Assembly (NCBI RefSeq): GCF_000468755.1 | Contig: NZ_AWEZ01000067.1 | Coordinates: forward strand, 50,032-114,031 | Direction of reading: 5' to 3' | Source: Olsenella profusa F0195 | GTDB lineage: Bacteria > Actinomycetota > Coriobacteriia > Coriobacteriales > Atopobiaceae | Length of the DNA stretch: 64,000 nucleotides | In this document: positions 18,082 through 26,403 of the stretch, one piece after another | Position numbering within the stretch: position 1 is the first letter of the stretch | Layout: every line of letters begins with the position of its first letter | Translations under genes and position numbers: made by a program | The notes under the pieces: model-generated | Databases searched by the model: none | What the model saw: only the letters and a program-made list of their open reading frames with translations | Told to the model about the DNA's origin: nothing

Positions 18082-18630
18082 ATGATTTCGACGAGGGAAC
18101 AGCTCAGGGGCGTGCTCGACCATGAGAGGGCACTGTATGAGGGTGCCACCGCACGGGATCACCTTGAGCGCATCATCACGCATGACATCAGCCTGAGGGT
18201 CTATAGGTTCGTCTCCCTGCTCAGGAAGACCGAGTTTCACCACAACCGATCCGGCTTCCTCAGCAAGCTGTGCTACGCGTGGTATCGGCGAAGGAAGAAC
18301 ATGCTGGGCGAGCGGTTGGGCATAGAGATCTGGGACAATACCTTCGACGCGGGCCTTCGCATCTATCATGCGGGAAACATCGTGGTCAATGGAAACTCCA
18401 GAATAGGGAAGAACTGCAGGCTTCATGGCAGCAACTGCATAGGCAACGACGGGTATTCCGAGGGAAGTCCCACGATCGGCGACAACGTTCGCTTGGGGGT
18501 GGGCGCAAAGGTCATCGGTGACGTCACGATTGCCGATGACGTGACCATCGCGGCAGGCGCGGTCGTCGTCGACTCCTTTGTGGAGCGGGGCGTCACCATT
18601 GGTGGCGTGCCCGCGAGAAGAATCAAGTAG
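18082..18630 (+). CDS. hexapeptide-repeat acyltransferase (serine acetyltransferase-like)
   Basis: 182 aa with a helical N-terminal half and a C-terminal left-handed beta-helix. The repeat register is clear in IVVNGNSRIGKNCRLHGSN, then IGDNVRLGVGAKVIGDVTI and ADDVTIAAGAVVVDSF, ending GVPARRIK, the usual close of SAT/NodL-like enzymes. It would acetylate a hydroxyl, most likely on a sugar of the polymer given its neighbours; serine cannot be excluded. Start: the ATG at 18082 gives a normal N-terminus. A TTG at 18070 is closer to the only purine run (AAAGAAG). Confidence 0.82.
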   Translation: MISTREQLRGVLDHERALYEGATARDHLERIITHDISLRVYRFVSLLRKTEFHHNRSGFLSKLCYAWYRRRKNMLGERLGIEIWDNTFDAGLRIYHAGNIVVNGNSRIGKNCRLHGSNCIGNDGYSEGSPTIGDNVRLGVGAKVIGDVTIADDVTIAAGAVVVDSFVERGVTIGGVPARRIK

Positions 18631-18728
18631 CGTGTCATCGTCGGGTGCCACGGTCGTGACGTGCGCCGTCATGGTATCGTGCAGCCAGCGACAACGATAG
18701 GAGATTCCCATGAGACGGCGTGGGACAG

Positions 18729-19754
18729 ATGGCCGGCACGGTTAAGGTCAGCGTGATCGTCCCCGTGTACGGAGTGGAGCGGTACCTGGGACGGTGCATC
18801 GAGAGCTTGTTGGGGCAGACCCTCAGACAGCTCGAGATCATACTCGTCGACGATGGGTCGCCGGATGCGTGCCCGCAGATCTGCGATAGGTACGCACGGG
18901 AGCATGCGAACGTCACGGTGATCCACAAGAGGAACGAGGGGTTGGGGATGGCCAGGAACACTGGCCTCCTCCGCGCGCGAGGCGACTATGTCGCATTCGT
19001 CGACTCGGATGACTACATCGCACGGACGGGCCTGGAGAGTCTCTATGACATCGCCTGCAGACATGGTGCCGATACCGTGCTGGGCGCCTATGCCAGGGTC
19101 AGAGGTGACGGCTCGTCCCGCCAGGGGCAGAACCCCCTGGGGGGCAGCGTGTTCACGGGCAGCACCGAGATACTCACTACCGTACTGAGGGGAATGCTGG
19201 GGAGTCCGGTCGGCTATCCTGATGACATGTACCAGATGATGTCGGTGTGGTTGGGGATCTATTCCCGAAAGATCATCTGTGACAACGACATCCGATTCTG
19301 CTCCGAGAGGCAGCTCATCTCCGAGGACCTCATCTTTGACCTCGACTACTACCCGCACGCGCAGCGGGTGGCCATCAGTGACTGTGACTACTACTACTAT
19401 TGCGAGAACGGGTCGTCCCTCACCACGGCGTACCGAGGCGATCGCTTTGAGATGGATCGAAGGCTGTACCAGGAGCTCGAGAGACGCTGCACCGCCTTGG
19501 GGCTGGACGCGCAGGACAGGCTGGACAGGAGCTTTCTGGGACGGGCCCGCCAGTGCCTCTATGCCGAGGTCAGGTGCCAACCATGGCGCGTCGCTCGGGC
19601 CAACATGAGGCGGATCTGCTCAGATGGGTTCCTGACGGAGCGAGTGCGTCGCTACCCCATGCGGCGATACCCCCCCAAGCTGCGCCTGCTTGCCTTCCTT
19701 ATGGAGCATAGGGCTGTCGACCTGCTGTACGTCATATGCGCCGCACTCAAGTGA
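18729..19754 (+). CDS. family 2 glycosyltransferase
   Basis: 341 aa from the ATG at 18729. Canonical GT2 features: VSVIVPVYGVERYLGRCIES, LEIILVDDGSPD, GMARNTGL, and an intact DXD region, AFVDSDDYIA. The SEDLIFDLDYY segment matches the acidic catalytic-base region of EpsJ-like enzymes. A better ribosome site (AGGAGATTCCC) lies before an out-of-frame ATG at 18710 that opens an 11-codon frame ending just inside the gene, so initiation may be coupled to that short frame. It would add a sugar to the repeat unit or a side branch. Confidence 0.86.
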   Translation: MAGTVKVSVIVPVYGVERYLGRCIESLLGQTLRQLEIILVDDGSPDACPQICDRYAREHANVTVIHKRNEGLGMARNTGLLRARGDYVAFVDSDDYIARTGLESLYDIACRHGADTVLGAYARVRGDGSSRQGQNPLGGSVFTGSTEILTTVLRGMLGSPVGYPDDMYQMMSVWLGIYSRKIICDNDIRFCSERQLISEDLIFDLDYYPHAQRVAISDCDYYYYCENGSSLTTAYRGDRFEMDRRLYQELERRCTALGLDAQDRLDRSFLGRARQCLYAEVRCQPWRVARANMRRICSDGFLTERVRRYPMRRYPPKLRLLAFLMEHRAVDLLYVICAALK

Positions 19755-19764
19755 GTGCGGCGCA
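19737..19764. terminator. perfect hairpin between convergent genes
   Basis: TGCGCCGCACTC pairs exactly with GAGTGCGGCGCA across an AAGT loop, a 12-bp GC-rich stem. It includes the stop codon of the GT2 gene on the plus strand and lies 9 bases before the end of the GT4 gene on the minus strand. No T-run follows on either side. It most likely ends or protects both transcripts. Confidence 0.7.
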
Positions 19765-19772
19765 CGCTGGGC

Positions 19773-20996
19773 CTAGGTACGCTCGCCCGGCACCAGCCTG
19801 TCGTAGATGTCCTGGTAATGAGTGACCTTCGTCCCCCAGGTGTAGTGCTCGGCCCTTCCGCGCGCCCTGCCGCCCCGACGCTCGCGCTCCTCGGGCGAGG
19901 CGATGCACTCGATCAGGGCCTCCTGCAGCGAGCGCACGTAGGAGCCCTGGTCCGTCCCCGCATAGAGCCAGCCCACGCCGGCATCCACCATCTCGGCACC
20001 GCCGAAGCGACCTATCGTGATGACCGGCAGGCCACGGGCCATGGCCTCCAGCACGACGCTCCCCGAGGTCTCGCGCAGGCTTGGCATGACCAGCACGTCA
20101 GCGTTCTGGTACTCCTCCGTCATCCCCTCGAAGGATGCTGTGCCGGTCAGCACGACACGATCCCGCAGCCGTGCGTCCCCTTGGCAGCGGCGCCCGAGGG
20201 CCTCCCGACAGGGTCCGTCGCCCACGATGCGACATTCGCAGCGCACGTCAGCCGGTAGCCCGGCAAGGGCGTCCAACAAGAGGTCGTGACCCTTGCGATA
20301 GACGAGCCTCCCAGCAACGAGAATCGTGCAGCCATCGTGCCGCCGACGGCGTCGCCGCGCAAGCTCCTGCTCCCCCACGCCAATCTCTGGATACGGCCTG
20401 GCATCCTGGCCCCCACAGAGGTCCCCTAGATAGTCCTGCGTCTCCCTGTTGGCAAACAGCACATGGTCAACCCTGCCCAACACGCCCGACGTGGCCAGGT
20501 GCCACCGGCTGAGCGCATTGGCGGCCCGACGCACGAGCTCCTGCGCCTCGTGCCCCTGGGCATAGCCCCTGAGCCCCGGCGGTATGTACTCGGCACCTCC
20601 CACGGGCCCGCACACGAAGGGCACGTTCCCAATCCTGCCATAGTCGCCGATGGCTCTGAACTCGACGGGGGTGACCTGGTGGATGAGGTCTATCGCCTCA
20701 GAGGCGCAGATGCGCGCGGCCGTGGCGTAGGCACGCCTGTTCCAGATACCCAGGCGCCCGGAATAGAGGGACTCCCCAAGGAGCCTCTTGCACACGGGCG
20801 GGATGTCCACGTAATGGAAGCGGATGTCGCACGCCGGGTGCGCCGCCAGGTACCTCTCTATCGGCTCGCGCTGCTCCTCCTTGGTCAGCACATGGACACG
20901 GTTCGAGCGTGCGCTCTCGAACGGGACGCTCCATCCGATCTTGTCCTCGCTGCCTGCGTAGGGGTCGCAGGAGTATGCCACGTAGAGGATGTTCAC
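19773..20996 (-). CDS. family 4 glycosyltransferase
   Basis: 407 aa, GT-B fold. N-terminus NILYVAYSCDPYAGSEDKIG carries the donor loop; the C-terminal half has TILVAGRLVYRKGHDLLLDA and MPSLRETSGSVVLEAMARG, the E-x7-E motif. Two further segments, VCGPVGGAEYIPPGL and HVLTKEEQ, resemble GT4 enzymes that act on amphiphilic acceptors. The start is a GTG overlapping the stop of the radical SAM gene (GTGA), so the two are coupled. Donor sugar unknown. Confidence 0.86.
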   Translation of the reverse strand: MNILYVAYSCDPYAGSEDKIGWSVPFESARSNRVHVLTKEEQREPIERYLAAHPACDIRFHYVDIPPVCKRLLGESLYSGRLGIWNRRAYATAARICASEAIDLIHQVTPVEFRAIGDYGRIGNVPFVCGPVGGAEYIPPGLRGYAQGHEAQELVRRAANALSRWHLATSGVLGRVDHVLFANRETQDYLGDLCGGQDARPYPEIGVGEQELARRRRRRHDGCTILVAGRLVYRKGHDLLLDALAGLPADVRCECRIVGDGPCREALGRRCQGDARLRDRVVLTGTASFEGMTEEYQNADVLVMPSLRETSGSVVLEAMARGLPVITIGRFGGAEMVDAGVGWLYAGTDQGSYVRSLQEALIECIASPEERERRGGRARGRAEHYTWGTKVTHYQDIYDRLVPGERT

Positions 20997-22195
20997 CGCG
21001 TGTTCCCCAGCTGCCCCTTGAGGTCGTCGCCCACGATCTCCTCGCCCGTCCGGTGTCTCAGCTGCTCCAGGGAGGCCGCGCTCAGGCCGTTGTCGGCCAC
21101 GGCCCCATGGTCACAGGTGCTGCACCGATCCAGCTGCTCCTTGGTGAGCTTCCCGTCGCGATAGTCCCGGCACACCTTGTTCTCGTACATGCTGTACTTC
21201 TTCTTCCTGCCCGCCCTCAGGAACTTGTGCACGAGGACCCACCTGAGGGGCGTCAGGATGTGCTTGCGCATGGCAGGCGACACGGAGCCGATCATCCAGC
21301 AGTTGCGGTCGCAGTGCCTGACCTTCCCCCTCACCACGTCGGCCTGCACGCTGTTCCAGACCTCATCCCACGTCTGCTCGTTGAGGTTGCCCATGACCTC
21401 CTTGCTCTTGGTGCCATTGCAGGGCATCACGTCGCCATAGGGGTCGATGAAGAAGGTGTCGTAGCTCATGTCACAGGGAAGCAGCCTGGGCTGTCCGTAG
21501 ATGTAGTTGATCAGGCCATGGTTGAAGTAGGCCCGAAACCACTTCTTGGGCTCGTTGGAGGCAAGGAGCTCGTTGATCAGGTCCTCGAAGTTCTTCGCGA
21601 CCATCGGGCGGTTGTGGATGATGTTCCTGGCCTCGACGAAGTAGAAGCTGTTGTGCAGCGACGCCGTGGCGAACTCCATGCCCATCTCGTTGGAGATGCG
21701 ATACAGCGGCACGAGGTCGGGGGCGTTCGCATCCTGGACCGTCATGCCGAAGCCGACGTCGGTCATCCCCATGTCGCGGAGCTTCTTGAGCGTCGAGTAG
21801 CCCCGCTGATACCCGTCCTGCAGGCCGCGAATCTCGTTGTTCGTCTGCTCGAGGCCCTCGATGGATATGCGGATGCCGATGTCGGGAAACTCCTTGCAGA
21901 GGTCCACGATGCGATCGGTGAAGAAGCCGTTCGTCGAGATGACGATGCGGTCCGACCTCTTGTAGAGCTCCCGGACGACGTCCTTGAGATCCTCCCTGAT
22001 GAAGGGCTCACCCCCGGTGATGTTGGTGAAGTACATCCTGGGAAGCTTGGCTATCGTCCCCAGGGAGATCTCCTCCTCTGGCCTCGAGGGCGCCTTGTAG
22101 CGGCTGCACATCGTGCAGCGGGCGTTGCAGCGGTAGGTCACGATGACCGTGCCGTTGAGCTTCTCGTTGCCCCTGGCCACTCTTCTTCCTGCCAT
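20993..22195 (-). CDS. radical SAM protein with SPASM-like C-terminal domain
   Basis: 400 aa. The radical SAM motif is TYRCNARCTMC (C-x3-C-x2-C), followed by TNITGGEPFIREDL, which binds SAM, and VISTNGFFTDR. The C-terminal half has LLPCDMSYDTFFIDPYGDV, then MPCNGTKSKEVMGNL and HCDRNCWMIG, the cysteine pattern of a SPASM-type auxiliary cluster. A last part has CSTCDHG. The family performs radical chemistry on peptides, cofactors or sugars. Being coupled to two GT4 genes it may modify a sugar or a lipid carrier in this locus, but no substrate is evident. AGGAAGG precedes the ATG. Confidence 0.85.
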   Translation of the reverse strand: MAGRRVARGNEKLNGTVIVTYRCNARCTMCSRYKAPSRPEEEISLGTIAKLPRMYFTNITGGEPFIREDLKDVVRELYKRSDRIVISTNGFFTDRIVDLCKEFPDIGIRISIEGLEQTNNEIRGLQDGYQRGYSTLKKLRDMGMTDVGFGMTVQDANAPDLVPLYRISNEMGMEFATASLHNSFYFVEARNIIHNRPMVAKNFEDLINELLASNEPKKWFRAYFNHGLINYIYGQPRLLPCDMSYDTFFIDPYGDVMPCNGTKSKEVMGNLNEQTWDEVWNSVQADVVRGKVRHCDRNCWMIGSVSPAMRKHILTPLRWVLVHKFLRAGRKKKYSMYENKVCRDYRDGKLTKEQLDRCSTCDHGAVADNGLSAASLEQLRHRTGEEIVGDDLKGQLGNTR

Positions 22196-22205
22196 CAGCC
22201 TTCCT

Positions 22206-23474
22206 CTATCCCCCGGCCCGCAGCCGCCCGTAGCGGCCCACGAGATCGCTTATGTACGTGGCCTGGTCGCACCTGGTGAGGACGTACTTCCTGCACGCTG
22301 CCTGCATGTGACGGTAGTCCGTCACGTCCATGCTCGTCGCCCTCCCGATCGCCTGCGCAAGCGATCCCACATCCCCCGCCTCGCAGGAGCAGCCTGTCCT
22401 CCCCCCCATCACCAGCTCGGGAATGCCTCCTATGCGCGTCCCGATGACGGGCGTGCCCTGGGCGAACGCCTCGATGATCGAATAGGGCATGTTCTCACGC
22501 CACACGGAGGGGACCACCGCGAAGGATGCCTGCCGTACGAGCCGCCTCAGCTCATCCCCGCTCTTGGAGCCCACAAGCCGCACGTGATCGGCGCCCTGGG
22601 CCTCGCCGAGCAGCTCGAGGAGCGCATCACGACGGGGACCATCGCCGGCGATGACCAACGACCAGTCCCCCTGCAGTGACGGCAGCACGGCCAGGAAGGC
22701 CCTGACGAGCAGCTCGACACCCTTCTCATGCGAGAGCCTGCCAAAGAAGAGCAGGTACGGATGTGTGCGATCCGTTGCATCCCCGGCACCCCCGGCACGT
22801 TCCATGAGGTCGTCGGGCGCAAAGTTCTGCATGGCGACGACCTTGTGGGCAGGGATGCCGCCCTCGACCAGCTTGTCCCGCATGAACACGGAGGGGGCGA
22901 TGAAGAGGCCCACCTTCCCATAGCTCCCATGCCTACGCAGGAACTCCGCCTCCGCGACGGCAAGCGCGCTCTTGGCAAGGGAGGACTTCACGCAGCGCTT
23001 TCGCGCACAGTGCATGAAGTGCCCGTCAAGGCAGTCGTCACAGACGGCTCCCCCACCATCGAGCATGGTGTAGGCGGGGCACACGAGCACGTAGTCATGA
23101 GCCGTATAGACCACGGGGATGCCCTGGGCCGCCGGTGCATCGAGTATCGAGAAGGAGATCTGCCGGTGCACGAGGTTGAGGTGAATGACATCGGGTCTGA
23201 ACTCCCTGCACAGGGCGTCGAACTTCCTCTTGGCCTCACGCGAGTAGATGAGAGACGTCGCGGACCCCAGCCTCTGGGTCAGGGAGGCGGGCTTGTCGTA
23301 CTCCCTTGGGGAGACGAAGTACCTGGCCTGCTCACAGGGAAGGTTGCGGTCGTCCTGCATGGAGAAGCACGCCACCTCATGGCCCTTGCTCCTCAGGCCC
23401 TCCGCAAGTGCGAAGTAGTAGGCCTCGGAGCCACCCCTGCGGTAGTGGAACTTGTTCACCAGCAGTATCCTCAT
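22206..23474 (-). CDS. family 4 glycosyltransferase
   Basis: 422 aa from the ATG at 23474, which has a strong AGGAGGAT. N-terminus MRILLVNKFHYRRGGSEAYY has the donor loop; VYTAHDYVLVCPAYTML and then a cysteine cluster (CDDCLDGHFMHCARKRC) are typical of a GT4 subgroup seen in capsule loci. The C-terminal half has LLFFGRLSHEKGVELLVRAF and PSVWRENMPYSIIEAFAQG, the E-x7-E motif. It is the first gene of a three-gene leftward unit with the radical SAM and the next GT4 gene. Confidence 0.87.
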   Translation of the reverse strand: MRILLVNKFHYRRGGSEAYYFALAEGLRSKGHEVACFSMQDDRNLPCEQARYFVSPREYDKPASLTQRLGSATSLIYSREAKRKFDALCREFRPDVIHLNLVHRQISFSILDAPAAQGIPVVYTAHDYVLVCPAYTMLDGGGAVCDDCLDGHFMHCARKRCVKSSLAKSALAVAEAEFLRRHGSYGKVGLFIAPSVFMRDKLVEGGIPAHKVVAMQNFAPDDLMERAGGAGDATDRTHPYLLFFGRLSHEKGVELLVRAFLAVLPSLQGDWSLVIAGDGPRRDALLELLGEAQGADHVRLVGSKSGDELRRLVRQASFAVVPSVWRENMPYSIIEAFAQGTPVIGTRIGGIPELVMGGRTGCSCEAGDVGSLAQAIGRATSMDVTDYRHMQAACRKYVLTRCDQATYISDLVGRYGRLRAGG

Positions 23475-23891
23475 CAGCCGATCCTCCTTTCTGACGAGGC
23501 ATGAGGGCCCATGCGCCCTCCGCCCCTGTGGGCGGATGGCGCATGGGCGCGGACACGGGCACCGAGCCGAAAGGCCATGGGATCGTTGGACGGCTGGGCG
23601 CGGGCCTCCCACACCACACCGGCACGTTCCCGGAAGGGTGCGGCATCCACGCCGCCGGAGGCCCCTTTGCCCCTGCCCATCAGGCACGCGATACCATATC
23701 ATATGCCTGCCGGCAGGCTCACGGGCACATCCTCGCGCCCAGACAAAAAGCGCTCGTGCCGGGTGCCCTCCTCACACGCCCCTCCGCGTGCAGACGGTGC
23801 CGCAGGCTCATGCGTCCCACGAGGAGGCCATCGCACCCCATGCGGCCGGCAGCAGGGCGGTCCCGTGCCTCGACTGCCATGGTCATGGGCC
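23475..23891 (-). promoter_or_regulatory. promoter region with a 14-bp perfect palindrome
   Basis: This gap of about 420 bases lies before the GT4-radical SAM-GT4 unit. GCCTGCCGGCAGGC at 23705-23718 is a perfect palindrome. Directly leftward of it the minus strand reads TATGATATGGTAT (23690-23702), the only AT-rich patch in the gap and a fair -10. The palindrome would cover the -35 region, as an operator does. No gene is seen in the rest. Confidence 0.45.
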
Positions 23892-24380
23892 CTATTCCCG
23901 TCCCAGCAGGCACACGGCCCAGGCGGCGATGCCCTCCTCGCGTCCCACGAAGCCCAGGCGCTCGGTGGTGGTCGCCTTCACGCCCATGTGCTCCACGGGA
24001 ATGCCCAGGGCCTCTGCCATGGCCATGCGCATGGCAGCGCGGTAGGGGGCGAGCCTGGGAACCTGCGCCGCAATGGTGCAGTCCGCATCCACGACCTGCC
24101 AGCCCTCCTCGCGCACCAGGTAGGCAACGCGCCGCAGCAGCCTGCGAGAGTCCGCACCCGCATAGACAGGATCCGTATCGGGGAAGAGCTGGCCGATGTC
24201 ACCCTGGCGCAGGGCACCGAGCAGGGCGTCCATCAGGGCGTGGATGACCACGTCCGCATCGGAGTGACCGGCGAGGCCGCGGTCGTCGGGCACGGAGACG
24301 CCCCCCAGCATGAGCGGGCGACCATCCTCCGGCGCCGCGAAGGCGTGCACGTCAAAGCCATGGCCGATGCGCAGCCGCAT
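23892..24380 (-). CDS. ispF: 2-C-methyl-D-erythritol 2,4-cyclodiphosphate synthase
   Basis: 162 aa, normal length. RIGHGFDVHAF supplies metal ligands (D and H), GHSDADVVIHALMDALLGA is the second metal site, IGQLFPDTDP and TIAAQVPRLAPY are family landmarks, and MGVKATTTERLGFVG is the C-terminal signature. It cyclises CDP-methylerythritol phosphate in the MEP isoprenoid pathway. The ATG at 24380 overlaps the ispD stop by one base (TGATG). This adjacency to ispD is the common arrangement. Confidence 0.95.
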   Translation of the reverse strand: MRLRIGHGFDVHAFAAPEDGRPLMLGGVSVPDDRGLAGHSDADVVIHALMDALLGALRQGDIGQLFPDTDPVYAGADSRRLLRRVAYLVREEGWQVVDADCTIAAQVPRLAPYRAAMRMAMAEALGIPVEHMGVKATTTERLGFVGREEGIAAWAVCLLGRE

Positions 24381-25186
24381 CACAGGCCCCCTTCCATGGG
24401 GCTGATGCCACAGCCCTCGCTCATGAGGCGCGCCTCCATGAAGGCCTGGGCAATGAGGAAGTCGTTGGGATGAGTCACCTTGAGGTTGGTGGTGGACGTC
24501 TCGACGCAGGCGATCCGGCCACCGCGTCGCTCCACGAGCGACGCATCATCGGTCCCCCGGTAGTCGTCAAAGCGTGCCGCGCGATGCGCCGCCTTCAGCG
24601 TGCGCGTGCGAAACGCCTGCGGGGTCTGCGCCGCCCAGTAGAAGCTGCGATCGGGCGTGGCCACCACCGTCTCGCCCTCCACGAGCTTGAGGGTGTCCGT
24701 GGAGCGCGCGGCGCAGATGGCGCCATCAAGCCCCTCGTCCGCACGAAGCCGAGCGACGCACGTCTCGATGGCAGGGGTCTCGATGAGCGGGCGTGCGGCA
24801 TCGTGCACGGCGACGAGCGCGAGCGTCTCGTCCATGGCCGCAAGGCCCGCGGACACGGAGTCCTGGCGCGTGGCCCCACCCCGGGCGAGCACCACGGGCG
24901 CGTCCAGGCTCACACGCGGGAGCACCTCGCTGCGCACGTCCTGCAGGCGCCCCTCGGCAACCACCAGCACGATCTGCGCCACGGACGGAGCCCGGTCGAA
25001 CGCGATGAGCGACCAGCACACGATGGGCAGGCCGCAGAGCTCGACGTACTGCTTGCCGCACGCATCGCCAAAGCGTTCCCCCACACCCCCGGCCACGATG
25101 AGCGCGCACGTGTCCGCCGACCGCTCGGGCGCGGCGAGGCGCTGGGGCAGGACGCAGGGCGTGGGCGTGAGGCCAGGGACACTCAT
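24380..25186 (-). CDS. ispD: 2-C-methyl-D-erythritol 4-phosphate cytidylyltransferase
   Basis: 268 aa from the ATG at 25186, chosen because it overlaps the disA stop as ATGA. An extra N-terminal stretch of about 25 residues precedes CALIVAGGVGERFG, the CTP-binding loop, then KQYVELCGLPIVCWS, VAVHDAARPLI and STNDDASLVE-like TDDASLVER. It makes CDP-methylerythritol for the MEP pathway. It works with IspF encoded directly downstream. Confidence 0.94.
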   Translation of the reverse strand: MSVPGLTPTPCVLPQRLAAPERSADTCALIVAGGVGERFGDACGKQYVELCGLPIVCWSLIAFDRAPSVAQIVLVVAEGRLQDVRSEVLPRVSLDAPVVLARGGATRQDSVSAGLAAMDETLALVAVHDAARPLIETPAIETCVARLRADEGLDGAICAARSTDTLKLVEGETVVATPDRSFYWAAQTPQAFRTRTLKAAHRAARFDDYRGTDDASLVERRGGRIACVETSTTNLKVTHPNDFLIAQAFMEARLMSEGCGISPMEGGL

Positions 25187-26253
25187 GCGCGCTTGCCCCA
25201 CATGCGATAGAGGCTGTTGGCCAGGATGCCGGGGTTCTCGACCCCGGCATCATCCAGACGCGAGGGGTTGCGCTCGATGTCATCCATGAGCTGCTGGAGC
25301 GAGCCGAACTCGTCCACGATCTTGTCGGCCATACCCTTGCGGACCACAGAGACGTTGGAGAGCGTGCGCAGGCCCAACGGCTTGAGAATGGCATCCTCGA
25401 GGTCCTCGTAACCCAAAAACTCCGCCACGCGCTTGGGAGAGCGCAGGCTCTCGTTGGCCGTCTTGTGCAGTTCGCGCCGCAGACCCGCCGCATGCTCGGT
25501 GGAATGGTCATCCTTCGCATAGTCGCGCAGCAGGAGCGTGTAGTCGTCGGAGGTGGTACCCACGAACTCGTCGCGCTGCATCTTGATGGACTTGCCCGCG
25601 GTACCCAGGCGCAGGATGTACTCGTCCAGCTCATCGGAGATCGTGGTCAGCATCTCGAAGAGATAGATGGTCTCCGTGATGTCGGACATCGTGACGTAGT
25701 TGTCCAGCTCGAGCGTCGTCAGGCGCAGCAGCGAGCGGTCGAGCTGCGCACGCGTGCTCTGCATGGAGACGAGCAGCTGGTTGACGGTGCTCATGAGTTC
25801 GGGGACACCCTTGAGCTGGTAACCCTTGCCCCCAATGTAGAGCGTGACCACCTGACGGCGCTCCGAGACCGAGACGACCAGCGCGTCGGTGAGCAGGCTC
25901 ATGCGCGCGGCGGTGCGGTGGCGCATGCCCGTCTCCGAGGTGGGCAGTGATGGGTCGGGGTTGAGGTGGTAGTTGGCACGCAGGATCTGCGTGAGGTCGC
26001 GGTCGATCACGATGGCGCCATCCATCTTGGCCAGCTCGAAGAGGCGGTTCGCCGTGAACGAGATGTCCAGCTTGAAACCATCGCCACCGGCGCTGATGAC
26101 GCGGTCGGTGTCACCTATGCAGATGAGGGCGCCCAGGTTCCCGCCTATGATCATGTCAAGCGCGTGGCGCAGGGCGGTTCCGGGCGCCGTCTTCTTGATG
26201 GCATCGTGCACGCGGTCCTTGGGGCCGCACTCGATGTCCACGGTGTCTCCCAT
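25183..26253 (-). CDS. disA: DNA integrity scanning diadenylate cyclase
   Basis: 356 aa from the ATG at 26253, preceded by AAGGGGG. The DAC domain is at the N-terminus, with KMDGAIVIDRD (the DGA motif) and SETGMRHRTAARMS (the RHR motif that binds ATP phosphates). A helical linker and C-terminal helix-hairpin-helix DNA-binding region follow (LDDAGVENPGILANSLY). It makes cyclic di-AMP and reports DNA integrity. In many Gram-positives disA lies near clpC and ispD as here, so this is a conserved block. Confidence 0.95.
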   Translation of the reverse strand: MGDTVDIECGPKDRVHDAIKKTAPGTALRHALDMIIGGNLGALICIGDTDRVISAGGDGFKLDISFTANRLFELAKMDGAIVIDRDLTQILRANYHLNPDPSLPTSETGMRHRTAARMSLLTDALVVSVSERRQVVTLYIGGKGYQLKGVPELMSTVNQLLVSMQSTRAQLDRSLLRLTTLELDNYVTMSDITETIYLFEMLTTISDELDEYILRLGTAGKSIKMQRDEFVGTTSDDYTLLLRDYAKDDHSTEHAAGLRRELHKTANESLRSPKRVAEFLGYEDLEDAILKPLGLRTLSNVSVVRKGMADKIVDEFGSLQQLMDDIERNPSRLDDAGVENPGILANSLYRMWGKRA

Positions 26254-26403
26254 GCAAACCCCCTTGCCGGAGCCGGCGCGATGGGGCGTCGGCATGTCTG
26301 TCACATGACCAGTATATGACACGCGCCGAGCGGCGATAGAGCCACTCGGCGCGCCGGCTCGCACCTGTCGCCCTCATCCACAGAAAAGCGCCTCCCGCTC
26401 AGG
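26254..26403 (-). promoter_or_regulatory. disA leader: hairpin and -10 element
   Basis: Between clpC and disA the minus strand forms a hairpin with 9-bp arms (CGCGCCGAG at 26345-26353 and CTCGGCGCG at 26322-26330), probably ending clpC transcripts. Directly after it, TATACT at 26311-26316 makes a good -10 for disA-ispD-ispF, about 58 bases before the ATG. No clear -35 is present. Confidence 0.5.
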
